Positions 1-9,532 of a stretch of DNA of 64,000 nt are shown here, one piece after another. The notes beneath the pieces were generated by a model. The model had not been told where the DNA came from, did no database searches, and was given only the letters and a program-made list of their open reading frames with translations. This DNA is from Olleya sp. Bg11-27 (GTDB taxonomy: Bacteria > Bacteroidota > Bacteroidia > Flavobacteriales > Flavobacteriaceae). A program made the position numbers and the translations under genes. The stretch covers positions 813,514-877,513 of the forward strand of contig NZ_CP025117.1 of assembly GCF_002831645.1 (NCBI RefSeq), given 5' to 3'. Every line of letters begins with the position of its first letter. Within the stretch, counting starts at the first letter, position 1.

Positions 1-74
1 TTGTACAACGTATTTTTCAAGGTGATACTTATGAAAAACGTATTGAACAAAGAACCGTTAGGCAACGCAGTTAA
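1..74 (+). CDS. scoA: 3-oxoacid CoA-transferase subunit A, C-terminal end (partial)
   Basis: Reading from base 3, the first 23 codons give a basic tail (VQRIFQGDTYEKRIEQ, then RTVRQRS) and a TAA at 72-74. This matches the usual C-terminus of the alpha subunit of succinyl-CoA:3-ketoacid CoA-transferase as I remember it from flavobacteria. The beta subunit starts 97 bases downstream on the same strand, which is the normal alpha-beta gene order. The two subunits together move CoA from succinyl-CoA to acetoacetate. Only the tail is visible, so the call rests on this short match and on the neighbour. Confidence 0.72.
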   Translation, partial: VQRIFQGDTYEKRIEQRTVRQRS

Positions 75-171
75 GAAGTTATAAGTATCTATTTTTAGTG
101 TTATTAGATGAGTTAACACGTGAGTTAGTGTATTTTAGAACTTTTAATACTTACAATTTTAAATTATAAAG

Positions 172-825
172 ATGTTAGATAAGACAGGAATAGCAAAACG
201 TATTGCGCAAGAAGTACAAGATGGTTACTACGTTAATTTAGGGATTGGTATCCCGACTTTAGTCGCTAACTATGTGCGTAATGATATAGAAGTAGAGTTT
301 CAATCGGAAAATGGTGTTTTAGGTATGGGGCCATTTCCTTTTGAAGGAGAAGAGGATGCTGATATAATAAATGCAGGAAAACAGACCATAACAACCTTGC
401 CAGGAGCTAGTTTTTTTGATAGTGCAACTAGTTTCGCTATGATACGTGGTCAGCATGTGGATTTGACTATTTTAGGGGCAATGGAAGTGTCTGAAAATGG
501 CGACATCGCTAATTGGAAAATACCTGGAAAAATGGTAAAAGGTATGGGTGGAGCAATGGATTTAGTCGCTAGTGCGGAAAATATTATTGTAGCTATGATG
601 CATACTAATAGAGCGGGAGAGTCAAAATTGCTTAAAACATGTAGTTTACCGTTAACGGGGGTCGGATGTGTAAAAAAAATAGTGACAAATTTAGCGGTTT
701 TAGAAGTTACAGATAAAGGATTTAGGTTGTTAGAACGTGCGCCAGGGGTGTCTGTAGAAGAGATACAAAAGGCAACAGAAGGAACTTTAATTATCGAAGG
801 AGATATTCCTGAAATGAGCCTGTAA
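172..825 (+). CDS. scoB: 3-oxoacid CoA-transferase subunit B
   Basis: This is the beta subunit of succinyl-CoA:3-oxoacid CoA-transferase, a cytosolic enzyme that activates acetoacetate with CoA from succinyl-CoA in ketone-body and branched-chain or lysine breakdown. Its 217 residues fit the usual bacterial length. The N-terminus shows the glycine-rich GIGIPTLV segment at about 24-31. The conserved SENGVLGMGP block follows, with the catalytic glutamate at E46, and the GAMEVSENGDIANW and GKMVKGMGGAMDL motifs are intact. It follows the end of the alpha subunit gene and is very probably co-transcribed with it. A terminator-like hairpin lies just after the stop. Confidence 0.93.
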   Translation: MLDKTGIAKRIAQEVQDGYYVNLGIGIPTLVANYVRNDIEVEFQSENGVLGMGPFPFEGEEDADIINAGKQTITTLPGASFFDSATSFAMIRGQHVDLTILGAMEVSENGDIANWKIPGKMVKGMGGAMDLVASAENIIVAMMHTNRAGESKLLKTCSLPLTGVGCVKKIVTNLAVLEVTDKGFRLLERAPGVSVEEIQKATEGTLIIEGDIPEMSL

Positions 826-838
826 TTAGGTATTAATT

Positions 839-875
839 AAACCTCAAATGTATCCAGTTGTTATGTTTGAGGTTT
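839..875 (+). terminator. hairpin after scoB
   Basis: A perfect 10-bp inverted repeat, AAACCTCAAA (839-848) and TTTGAGGTTT (866-875), lies 14 bases after the scoB stop with a 17-base loop. There is no long T-run after it. It is therefore a plausible but weak terminator, separating scoAB from the next gene. Confidence 0.5.
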
Positions 876-899
876 AGTTAGAGCTATTAAAGTAAGTTT

Positions 900-1523
900 A
901 TGCGAATAAAAACACTAGCAAATCAATATGTGCATTATGAGTATGTTTTAGATCGCAATCATGATTTAATTGAAGATCGTTTTTTACGAAATACGACCAT
1001 CGCGTTAGATTTTTTAGTAAAAACTTGTGCGCTAACAATTTCGTTTGAAGAAGGTGAGCATAGTTATAGGGTTGATGTTATTACTGTACTAGTTGCGGAT
1101 GTTGATAACACTATTACTATTATTCCTGCTCAGAAGAATGGTTATAGTCCTAGTCATAATACGGTGTTGTTTTATGACACGTATGGTGTAGTGTTTAGAA
1201 AAAATTATAAAAAGAAATGGTTTTCACGTAACAAAGGTTATAATTCTCCAGTGTCTTTGTTGTCACATGAATTAATACATTGTTATAACGAGTTGTACGA
1301 TACCGAAGAGTATCATCATAGAAAAAAGAACCATTCGTCCAAAGGGGAGAAAATAGATGCTGATGGTTACGACTTGTCATTTCCGAATTCAGAAGAAGTA
1401 TTTGTGATTAAAATAGCTAATCAAGTAGCGTCAAGATTAGGGGAGGATAGACGGTCCAATTATGGCAGAAGCTATTATCCGACTAGAGGAGTGTTGACAG
1501 TGGAGAAGGCTATAAAGGACTAA
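900..1523 (+). CDS. putative zinc metallopeptidase, M91/NleD-like
   Basis: This 207-residue protein has no signal peptide and no membrane segment. A zinc-metallopeptidase motif, HELIH, sits at residues 123-127. About 40 residues later comes an acidic segment, SEEVFVIKIAN at about 164-174, followed by a basic tyrosine-rich stretch ending in RSYYPTRG at about 190-197. HELIH, a downstream glutamate pair and a terminal R.YY motif are the arrangement I associate with the M91 (NleD-type effector) domain. That assignment is by pattern only. The gene stands alone between scoB and an ABC ATPase, with no secretion or immunity partner beside it. The substrate is unknown. It could also be an uncharacterised cytosolic zincin. 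Confidence 0.5.
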   Translation: MRIKTLANQYVHYEYVLDRNHDLIEDRFLRNTTIALDFLVKTCALTISFEEGEHSYRVDVITVLVADVDNTITIIPAQKNGYSPSHNTVLFYDTYGVVFRKNYKKKWFSRNKGYNSPVSLLSHELIHCYNELYDTEEYHHRKKNHSSKGEKIDADGYDLSFPNSEEVFVIKIANQVASRLGEDRRSNYGRSYYPTRGVLTVEKAIKD

Positions 1524-1783
1524 ATGTTAAAAAAAGACGCATTTCATCGAATAATTATGCTTTTTAGCTGATAAACAGAAAAGAGATTGTATGTTTGTAG
1601 TCCCGAACCTAACCAATGAAAATAACCACGGTCAACCATGACTTAATCTATTTTTATTGCTTTTTTGCTTCAGATTAACTAAAAACTTAACCTACTATGT
1701 TTTTTCAAAATTTTAAAATAGGATTTAAAAATACTGTTAACTTTATTAGCAGCATTATGCACTTAACTAAAAAAATATTTATG

Positions 1784-3472
1784 CTATAATCCTTTTGGGA
1801 TTGCAGCTATTAATTTTTTAGTATAGTCTTTTTTAGGCGTGTTGTAGATAATATCGGCATCGTCTAATTCTTCAATTTGTCCGTGATTCATTACTAATAA
1901 TTGATCACTCATGTATTTTACAACTGCTAAGTCATGAGAGATAAATATATAAGTGAATCCAAAATTATCTTTCAATTCATTTAAAAGATTTAAAACTTGT
2001 GCTTGAACAGAAATGTCTAAGGCTGAAACGGACTCGTCACAAACAATTAGTTTTGGTTGTAGTGCAATAGTGCGCGCAATTCCTATACGTTGTCTTTGTC
2101 CACCAGAAAACTCATGTGGATATCTATTAAAAGCAGTGTTATCCAATCCTACGCGATTTAAAATTTCTATCGTTTTCTCGTGCCTTTCAGTGTCTGAGGT
2201 ATATAAGTTATGAACTTTCATGGGTTCCATAATAGCATTACCAATAGTAATTCTTGGGTTTAATGAGGCATATGGGTCTTGGAAAATTATCTGAATGTCT
2301 TTTCTAATAGCTATTGTTTCAGTTTTGTTTAAGGTCGTAATATCTTTTCCTTTATATAATATTTGACCTTTAGTGGCTTTGTCCAAGAGTAGGATCGCGT
2401 TACCTAACGTGGATTTTCCGCATCCAGATTCACCAACTAATCCTAGCGTTTCACCTTCATATAAATTAAAGCTGACGTTATTTACAGCTTTAAAAGTTTC
2501 CGCTTTAGCGAAAATACCAGATTTAGAGATATAGTCCTTTTCGAGATTAATAACTTCTAATAATGGCGCTTTTGAATATAATTTATCATGTTTTATTGTA
2601 CGCATTTCACTAGTGATGATGGCTTCTGAGACCGTGTTATTTAAAACATCAGTAATGGTCGGTAATGTTTTTAATCGTACGTCTAAAGATGGTCTAGAGG
2701 AGATCAGTGCTTTGGTGTAGTTGTGTTTAGGGTGTTTGAATATGTTATGGACAGTATTTTGTTCTACAATTTCACCTTTGTACATCACTAAAACACGATT
2801 TGCAATTTCTGAGATTAAGCTTAAATCATGTGTTATAAAAATGATACTCATTTTTGTCTCTGCCTGTAACTCTTTTAATAGGCTGATTATTTCTTTTTGT
2901 ACAGTGACGTCTAGTGCTGTGGTAGGTTCATCAGCAATAAGTAATTGTGGTTTGCAGGCGATGGCCATAGCGATCATTACGCGTTGCTTTTGTCCTCCAG
3001 AAATTTCATGCGGATGGGCTTTGTAAACACGATTTGGGTCTGGTAATTTGACTTTTTCAAGGAGGCTTAATGTTTCGGCTCGGACTTCTTTTTTTGTCAG
3101 TTTTGTATGCTGAAATAAAACTTCCTCGACTTGTTTACCGCAAGTCATAGAGGGATTCAAAGAACTCATAGGTTCTTGGAATATCATTGCGATTTGTTGA
3201 CCTCTAATTTTTTGAAACTGTTTCGTGTTTAGCTTCACTAAATCAAGGTCATTAAAAACAATACTTCCCGATGTGATTTTGGAAATTTGTTTGGGTAGTA
3301 AACCTAATATAGCTAATGAGGAAACAGATTTCCCCGAACCCGATTCTCCAACAATACCAACTATTTCATTTTTATTAATAACATAAGACATGTTATTGAT
3401 TATTGTCTTTAAAGATCCTTCGCTTTTAAAGTCGATAGAAAGACTATCTGTTTTTAGTAAAATATCAGCCAT
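1784..3472 (-). CDS. fused oligopeptide/dipeptide-type ABC transporter ATP-binding protein
   Basis: Two complete ABC ATPase domains are joined in one 562-residue chain, as in YejF or GsiA (DppD plus DppF). The first has Walker A GESGSGKS near residue 41, signature SGGQKQR and Walker B LLIADEPTTALD. The second has GESGCGKST near 350, SGGQRQR and LIVCDESVSALD. Each domain is followed by the C-terminal extension typical of oligopeptide importers. The family energises uptake of peptides or similar solutes through two inner-membrane permeases. No permease or binding-protein gene lies nearby, so the partners must be encoded elsewhere. The 260 bases downstream (1524-1783) hold nothing I can recognise. 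Confidence 0.9.
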   Translation of the reverse strand: MADILLKTDSLSIDFKSEGSLKTIINNMSYVINKNEIVGIVGESGSGKSVSSLAILGLLPKQISKITSGSIVFNDLDLVKLNTKQFQKIRGQQIAMIFQEPMSSLNPSMTCGKQVEEVLFQHTKLTKKEVRAETLSLLEKVKLPDPNRVYKAHPHEISGGQKQRVMIAMAIACKPQLLIADEPTTALDVTVQKEIISLLKELQAETKMSIIFITHDLSLISEIANRVLVMYKGEIVEQNTVHNIFKHPKHNYTKALISSRPSLDVRLKTLPTITDVLNNTVSEAIITSEMRTIKHDKLYSKAPLLEVINLEKDYISKSGIFAKAETFKAVNNVSFNLYEGETLGLVGESGCGKSTLGNAILLLDKATKGQILYKGKDITTLNKTETIAIRKDIQIIFQDPYASLNPRITIGNAIMEPMKVHNLYTSDTERHEKTIEILNRVGLDNTAFNRYPHEFSGGQRQRIGIARTIALQPKLIVCDESVSALDISVQAQVLNLLNELKDNFGFTYIFISHDLAVVKYMSDQLLVMNHGQIEELDDADIIYNTPKKDYTKKLIAAIPKGL

Positions 3473-3655
3473 ATGTAGTAAAAGTAATTAATTTCTTTCA
3501 ATTGATTGTGGCTGTAACCACACATAAAAGCGAATGTTATTTATTATCTTGTTTTTAGTCGAAAAAAATGAAATTAAAAAGCATTTATAGTTAAAGTTTT
3601 GATAATTTACAGCATTATTTAACAAATATTAATCTAATCCATTAAACTATTTAGT

Positions 3656-5986
3656 ATGAAAAAAACAATTACTTTATCATTATTAAGTTTTTTATTGACC
3701 TTTTCGGTTTTTGCTCAGCAAGAAAGAAATTGTTCGTCAATGGAAAATTTAGAATACAGAAAACAACTTGATCCAACGTTGCAACAAAGGATGGATCAGA
3801 TAGAAGCTTTCACACAACAAAAAGCGGCATTACCTCAAACCGCTAGAGTCGATGGAAGTATAATTACTATACCAGTAGTTATTCATGTACTATATAGAAA
3901 TAGTACAGAAAATATTAGTGAAGCACAAATTCAGTCTCAATTAGATGTTTTAAACGAAGATTTTAGACGTACTAATCCAGATGCAGATAACAGTTGGTCT
4001 CAAGCTGCAGATACACAAATTCAGTTTTGTTTATCAACAGTAGATCCAAATGGAAATGCAACCACAGGTATTACAAGAAAGTCTACCACTAGACAAGATT
4101 GGGGAACATCAGATGCGATGAAAAGCACCTCTACTGGAGGTGTTAACCCATGGGATACTTCAGAGTATTTAAATATGTGGGTTGTCCCTCAAATGTTAAG
4201 TCAGGGCGGTACCATTTTAGGTTATGCACAATTCCCAGGGGGTAGTGCAGCAACGGATGGTGTTGTAATGGCGTATAACTATTTTGGTCGTGTTGGAAAC
4301 GTTTCTGCTCCTTTTGATGGAGGGCGTACAACAACACATGAAGTAGGACATTATTTAAATTTGCGTCACATTTGGGGAGATTCTAATTGTGGGAATGATT
4401 TTGTAAGTGATACACCTACACATCAAACCTCAAATGGAGGATGTCCAATTGGACAAGTATCTTGTAGTTCTACGGATATGGTTCAAAACTACATGGATTA
4501 TACTAATGATTCTTGTATGAACTTGTTTACTGAAGGTCAAAAAACACGTATGCGTGCAGTTTTAGAAGCAGGGGGAGTAAGACGTACTTTAGCCTTGTCT
4601 GACAAGTGTGGAGCTGTAGGAACAACTCCAACGTGTACAGATGGGATACAGAATGGTGACGAAACAGGTGTTGATTGTGGAGGTGCTTCATGTACTCCAT
4701 GTACTACAGGGACACAGTATTGCGATTCTCAAGGTAATAGTGCGAATGACGAATATATTAGTAACGTAAAATTAGGGTCTATTAATAATGCTTCTGGGGC
4801 TCAGTTATATTCTGATTTTACAAGTGTGTCTACTAACTTAACAAAAGGATCTTCAAATACAATTACAATTACACCAGCATGGACTGGTAGTTCTTATTCT
4901 GAAGGGTATGCTGTTTGGATTGATTATAATAATGATGGCGATTTTACAGATTCTGGAGAACAAGTTTTTTCTAAAGCGGCGTCTTCAGCAACAGTAGCAA
5001 GTGGAAGTTTTACAGTGCCAACAAGTGCTACAACAGGAACTACAAGATTACGTGTTTCTATGAAGTATAATGGTGTGCCAACATCTTGTGAAGCTTTTTC
5101 TTATGGTGAAGTGGAAGATTATACCGTAAACGTTACAGCGGGCGTTGCGGATGCAGTTATGCCAGTAATTTCGTTAACGGGAAGTACAACTATTAATTTA
5201 ACAGTTGGAGATACTTATAATGAATTAGGAGCAACAGCTACAGATAATGTAGATGGAAACTTAACGTCTAGTATTGTAATTACAGGAACAGTTAATACTA
5301 ATTCTGCTGGTACATACACTAGGTATTATAATGTTAGTGATGCAGCAGGTAACGCAGCGAATCAAAAATCAAGAAGCATTGTAGTAAGTCCTGCAAGCTC
5401 AGGTAGTACGGATGTTAATTTATCAATTACTTTTGATAACTATCCAGAAGAAACGTCATGGTCTATTGCAGATAGTTCTGGTAGTACAGTGGCCTCTGGA
5501 GGTACTTATGCTAGTCAAGCAGATGGTTCTACTCTAAATATTAGTGCAGAATTACCAACAGGCTGTTATGCTTTAACTATTAATGATGCATATGGTGATG
5601 GTATTTGCTGTTCTTACGGAAATGGTTCTTACGCTTTAACAGATGGAAGTACAGTGTTAGTTAGTGGAAGTTCTTTTACAAGTTCTGAAACAACATCATT
5701 CTGTGTTGGTGGTGCAAGCGCTACTTTTAGTTCGTCAGCTCATAGTGTAATCACTACTTTAGATACTCAATTTAAGGTGTATCCCAACCCAGCAAAACAA
5801 CAACTTAATGTTAGCTTAGTAGGATTTGAAGCGCAAAGTTTTGCGGTTAAAAACCTATTGGGGCAAACAGTACTTGAAGGACGATATACAAGTGCTATTG
5901 ATGTTTCTAAATTACAAGGTGGTATGTATGTTTTACAACTAAATATTGGAGAGAAAATAAAACTTAAAAAGTTTATTAAAGAATAA
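3656..5986 (+). CDS. secreted M43-family zinc metalloprotease with GEVED, Ig-like and T9SS sorting domains
   Basis: This is an exported zinc endopeptidase of the pappalysin/cytophagalysin (M43) family. Residues 1-20 form a Sec signal peptide. The extended zinc motif is HEVGHYLNLRH, with ligands H228, H232 and H238, and a Met-turn-like MDYTND follows. After the catalytic part come a Cys-rich DGIQNGDETG-VDCGG linker (about 328-350), a GEVED domain ending in SYGEVEDYTV, a DUF5011/HYR-like Ig domain (about 500-578), a module with NDAYGDGICCSYGNGSY, and a C-terminal T9SS type A sorting domain beginning near YPNPAKQQLNV. It is likely carried through the outer membrane by the type IX system and released or anchored at the surface. 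From GEVED onward it closely matches the M4 protease downstream. Confidence 0.9.
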   Translation: MKKTITLSLLSFLLTFSVFAQQERNCSSMENLEYRKQLDPTLQQRMDQIEAFTQQKAALPQTARVDGSIITIPVVIHVLYRNSTENISEAQIQSQLDVLNEDFRRTNPDADNSWSQAADTQIQFCLSTVDPNGNATTGITRKSTTRQDWGTSDAMKSTSTGGVNPWDTSEYLNMWVVPQMLSQGGTILGYAQFPGGSAATDGVVMAYNYFGRVGNVSAPFDGGRTTTHEVGHYLNLRHIWGDSNCGNDFVSDTPTHQTSNGGCPIGQVSCSSTDMVQNYMDYTNDSCMNLFTEGQKTRMRAVLEAGGVRRTLALSDKCGAVGTTPTCTDGIQNGDETGVDCGGASCTPCTTGTQYCDSQGNSANDEYISNVKLGSINNASGAQLYSDFTSVSTNLTKGSSNTITITPAWTGSSYSEGYAVWIDYNNDGDFTDSGEQVFSKAASSATVASGSFTVPTSATTGTTRLRVSMKYNGVPTSCEAFSYGEVEDYTVNVTAGVADAVMPVISLTGSTTINLTVGDTYNELGATATDNVDGNLTSSIVITGTVNTNSAGTYTRYYNVSDAAGNAANQKSRSIVVSPASSGSTDVNLSITFDNYPEETSWSIADSSGSTVASGGTYASQADGSTLNISAELPTGCYALTINDAYGDGICCSYGNGSYALTDGSTVLVSGSSFTSSETTSFCVGGASATFSSSAHSVITTLDTQFKVYPNPAKQQLNVSLVGFEAQSFAVKNLLGQTVLEGRYTSAIDVSKLQGGMYVLQLNIGEKIKLKKFIKE

Positions 5987-6015
5987 ACAATACAGTACCT
6001 GAACTTAATTTATTG

Positions 6016-6048
6016 AAAAAGTCCAGAGTGAAAACTTTGGACTTTTTT
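6016..6048 (+). terminator. rho-independent terminator after the M43 protease
   Basis: The stem AAAAAGTCCA pairs with TGGACTTTTT and is followed by more T residues, 30 bases after the protease stop. The 223-base gap up to the M4 gene also holds the palindrome at 6155-6173. Confidence 0.8.
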
Positions 6049-6154
6049 GTTTTTTATTCCCAAAATAACGTAAAAAATTAGACCATAAAATGCTTTTAAT
6101 GAGGCGTTTATGTTTTTGTGTGTTTTGAGGATTTCAGTCAGTTTAAAGAAACGG

Positions 6155-6173
6155 TTTTGATTTGCAATCAAAA
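6155..6173. promoter_or_regulatory. palindrome upstream of the M4 protease
   Basis: TTTTGATT and AATCAAAA, separated by TGC, form a perfect 8-bp inverted repeat 36 bases before the M4 protease start. It could be an operator or a 5'-UTR hairpin. I cannot name a regulator for it. Confidence 0.3.
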
Positions 6174-6209
6174 TAATATCAACCAATTAACCAATTAATC
6201 TATTTCATT

Positions 6210-9200
6210 ATGAAAAACAAAGTTATTTTATTCTTCATGTCACTGTTGTTATCAACTGGGATTTATGCCCAAGGTAAACGACAAACTAAATTTATTAAAC
6301 TAGATGCGTTTGAAAAACATAATTTAAAAGACGCAAAACAATTAATTACTACAAATCTTGGTTTGACCTCCGATGATGCATTAGTTAAAATTAAAACAGA
6401 AAATGATCAATTAGGGTTTACGCATGAAACATACCAACAGTATTTTCAAGGGGTAAAAGTTGAATTTGGGATATACAAAGCACATGCTAAAAACGGAAAT
6501 TTAATGTTGTTGAATGGGGCTCTGTTTTCACCAGGGAAATTAAAAGTCGTTCCTACTTTAAATAATCAAGCAGCATTTAATAAAGCAGTGCTATCTGTTG
6601 GAGCTTCAAGTTACTTGTGGGAGTCTCCAGAAGAAGCTAAAATTATGGACGACTATAAAAAGCCTGAGGGCGAATTAGTTGTTTTTCCAGGAGAGGTTAT
6701 TAATAAATCAAAAGCTAGGTTAGCTTATAAATTTGATGTGTATGCAACGCAACCAGTTAGCAGGGCGTATATCTATGTAGATGCGCATTCTGGAGCCATT
6801 TTATATTCAGATTCAATTATTAAGCATTTAGATCATTATAGTTCGGGAACTCGTAAAAACAGATCTGTAAGTGAAGCGCCTTTTGTTACTGGTAGTGCAG
6901 CAACGCGTTATAGTGGAAATCAAAGTATAGAAACGACTTTAAGTGGTGGAAATTATATTTTAAGAGAAACGACAAGAGGAAATGGGATTGAAACTTATGA
7001 TATGAATATGGGCATCAATTATAATAGTGCTGTAAATTTTACAGATAACGATAATTCCTGGACGGCTGCAGAGCACGCAAACGCTAATAAGGATGATGCT
7101 GCTCTTGATGCACATTGGGGTGCTGAGAAGACCTACGATTATTTTTATCAAACATTTAATCGAGATAGTTATGATGATAATGGAGCCGCTATAAAAAGTT
7201 ATGTACATTTTGATTTGGTAGAATACGGTTATTCTAATCAGGATAATGCCTTTTGGAATGGGAGTGTAATGACCTATGGTGACGGGACTAGTTTTGATCC
7301 ATTAACGTCAATAGATATTGCAGCTCATGAAATTGGCCATGCCATCTGTGAAAATACAGCGAATCTTACCTATTCTTATCAGTCAGGCGCAATGAATGAA
7401 GGATTCTCTGATATTTGGGCAGCAAGTGTTGAGTATTATGCAGATCCGACAAAGGATACTTGGTTGTTAGCAGAAGAGATTGGTGGTCCAATTAGATCAT
7501 TATCAAATCCAAATGATTATGGGCAGCCTGATACGTATTTAGGAACAAATTGGTATTCTGGATCAGGAGATAGTGGTGGTGTGCATTATAATAGTGGTGT
7601 TTTAAATCATTGGTTTTATATTTTGACTGTAGGAAAAAATGGAACAAATGATAACAATGATACTTATAGTGTTAGTGCTATAGGTATTGATAAAGCTTCA
7701 GCAATTGCGTATAGATTGGAAAGTGTTTATTTAGTGTCAAGTTCTCAATATGCTGAGGCGCGAACTGGAGGTATTCAGGCAGCGATTGATTTATTTGGAG
7801 CAGGTTCGGCAGAAGAAATTGCAGTTACTAATGCTTGGTATGCAGTAGGATTGGGTGATGAATATGTTCAAACTTGTGCATTAGCTGCACCTTCAAATTT
7901 AGGATCTTCAAATATCGGAGATAACAGTTTTACGGTGTCTTGGGATTCTGTTTCTGGAGCTGATGATTATACAATTACTATCGGGACGACTGTCAATACG
8001 GTAACAGGAACGACTTATACTGCTTCAGGTTTAGCTACTGGAACAACCTATGCTGTTTCTGTAGTCGCAAACTGTGCAACAGGAGGAAGTGGAAGTTCTG
8101 CAAATAGTAATGTAACAACAACGGGAACGGCGCCATTAAATTATTGTGATTCTAATGGTAATAGTGTTTCAGATGAATACATTGGAAGAGTTCAATTAGG
8201 AAGTATCGATAATGTAACAGGAGGAGCTTCTGGAGGTTATGCCGATTATACTTCTCTTTCTACTAGTTTAATTAAAGGGGCTTCCGCGACTATAACGGTA
8301 ACTCCTACTTGGTCTGGTACGGTATATTCTGAAGGGTATTCTGTTTGGATAGATTATAATCAAGATGGTGATTTTTCAGATTCTGGAGAACAAGTTTGGA
8401 CACAATCGGCTTCAAAGACAACTCCGGTAAGTGGTACTTTTACAGTAGCATCAGGAGCAGTAAATGGAACAACTAGAATGCGTGTATCCATGAAGTATAA
8501 TGCTGTGCCAACGTCTTGTGAAGCTTTCTCTTATGGAGAGGTGGAAGATTATACAGTTACTATTATTTCAGGAACAGCAGACACGGTTAAACCAGTAATT
8601 GCTTTAACGGGAAGTGCAACCATTAATTTAACGGTTGGAGATACTTATAACGAATTAGGAGCAACAGCTACAGATAATGTAGATGGAAACTTGACAGCTA
8701 GTATAATCATTACAGGAACGGTTAATACGAGTGTCGCTGGCACGTATACTAAAAATTATAATGTTAGTGATGCGGCTGGTAATGTTGCTACTCAAGTGTC
8801 TAGATCAGTAGTTGTAAGTCCAGCTAGTACAAGTGATACAGAGGTTAATTTATCCATTACTTTTGATAACTATCCTGAAGAAACGTCTTGGACGATTACA
8901 GATGGTTCTGGTAGTACAGTGGCATCAGGAGGAACTTACGTTAGTCAAGCAGATGGTTCTACATTAAATGTCAGTACAGAGCTACCAGCGGGTTGTTATT
9001 CGCTTACCATCAATGATGCGTATGGAGATGGTATTTGTTGTTCATATGGTAATGGTTCTTATAGTTTAACAGACGGAAGTACTGTCTTAGCTAGTGGAGC
9101 TTCTTTTACTAATTCAGAAACTACAACATTTTGTGTAGGAGGAGCAACAAGTGCAACTTTTAGTGCTTTTACTTTGGGAGCAATCGAAACTTTAGATAAT

Positions 9201-9419
9201 CAATTTAAAATTTATCCTAATCCAACAAAACAACAACTTAATGTGAGTTTAGTAGGGTTTAAGGCACAAAGCTTTGAGGTTAAAAACATATTAGGGCAAA
9301 CGGTACTTCAAGGACGATATACTAATACAATTGATGTCTCTAAATTGCAAGATGGTATATATGTCTTACAATTAAATATAGGAGAAAAAATAAAGCTTAA
9401 AAAGTTTATTAAGCAATAG
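6210..9419 (+). CDS. secreted M4-family (thermolysin-like) metalloprotease with FN3, GEVED, Ig-like and T9SS domains
   Basis: This is an exported thermolysin-type zinc protease of 1069 residues. A signal peptide (1-20) is followed by an FTP/PepSY-like propeptide to about residue 215. The M4 catalytic domain carries HEIGH (373-377) and the third ligand E397 in GAMNEGFSD. The GGVHYNSGVLNHWFY block supplies the catalytic-histidine region. A fibronectin type III domain (about 562-645) comes next. The same GEVED, DUF5011-like, DAYGDGICC and T9SS sorting modules as in the upstream M43 protein follow, ending at KKFIKQ. The two genes are tandem but separated by a terminator. The second probably has its own promoter. 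Both likely digest extracellular protein. Confidence 0.92.
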   Translation: MKNKVILFFMSLLLSTGIYAQGKRQTKFIKLDAFEKHNLKDAKQLITTNLGLTSDDALVKIKTENDQLGFTHETYQQYFQGVKVEFGIYKAHAKNGNLMLLNGALFSPGKLKVVPTLNNQAAFNKAVLSVGASSYLWESPEEAKIMDDYKKPEGELVVFPGEVINKSKARLAYKFDVYATQPVSRAYIYVDAHSGAILYSDSIIKHLDHYSSGTRKNRSVSEAPFVTGSAATRYSGNQSIETTLSGGNYILRETTRGNGIETYDMNMGINYNSAVNFTDNDNSWTAAEHANANKDDAALDAHWGAEKTYDYFYQTFNRDSYDDNGAAIKSYVHFDLVEYGYSNQDNAFWNGSVMTYGDGTSFDPLTSIDIAAHEIGHAICENTANLTYSYQSGAMNEGFSDIWAASVEYYADPTKDTWLLAEEIGGPIRSLSNPNDYGQPDTYLGTNWYSGSGDSGGVHYNSGVLNHWFYILTVGKNGTNDNNDTYSVSAIGIDKASAIAYRLESVYLVSSSQYAEARTGGIQAAIDLFGAGSAEEIAVTNAWYAVGLGDEYVQTCALAAPSNLGSSNIGDNSFTVSWDSVSGADDYTITIGTTVNTVTGTTYTASGLATGTTYAVSVVANCATGGSGSSANSNVTTTGTAPLNYCDSNGNSVSDEYIGRVQLGSIDNVTGGASGGYADYTSLSTSLIKGASATITVTPTWSGTVYSEGYSVWIDYNQDGDFSDSGEQVWTQSASKTTPVSGTFTVASGAVNGTTRMRVSMKYNAVPTSCEAFSYGEVEDYTVTIISGTADTVKPVIALTGSATINLTVGDTYNELGATATDNVDGNLTASIIITGTVNTSVAGTYTKNYNVSDAAGNVATQVSRSVVVSPASTSDTEVNLSITFDNYPEETSWTITDGSGSTVASGGTYVSQADGSTLNVSTELPAGCYSLTINDAYGDGICCSYGNGSYSLTDGSTVLASGASFTNSETTTFCVGGATSATFSAFTLGAIETLDNQFKIYPNPTKQQLNVSLVGFKAQSFEVKNILGQTVLQGRYTNTIDVSKLQDGIYVLQLNIGEKIKLKKFIKQ

Positions 9420-9439
9420 TAAGTCTACTTGATTTATTG

Positions 9440-9475
9440 AAAAGACCCAGAATGTATGTTCTGGGTCTTTTTTTT
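9440..9475 (+). terminator. rho-independent terminator after the M4 protease
   Basis: AAAAGACCCAGAA pairs with TTCTGGGTCTTTT around a short loop and is followed by a T-run, 20 bases past the M4 stop. It also lies downstream of the convergent exonuclease gene. Confidence 0.85.
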
Positions 9476-9532
9476 ATATTCTAATCAAAAATAAGTCTAG
9501 AGTAAAAAGTCTGTATTTGTTCTGGTTTTGTG

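Noticed and set aside
6960-7208. 82-residue minus-strand frame in the M4 gene
   Set aside because: It is a shadow of the protease catalytic domain, with low-complexity isoleucine-rich content.
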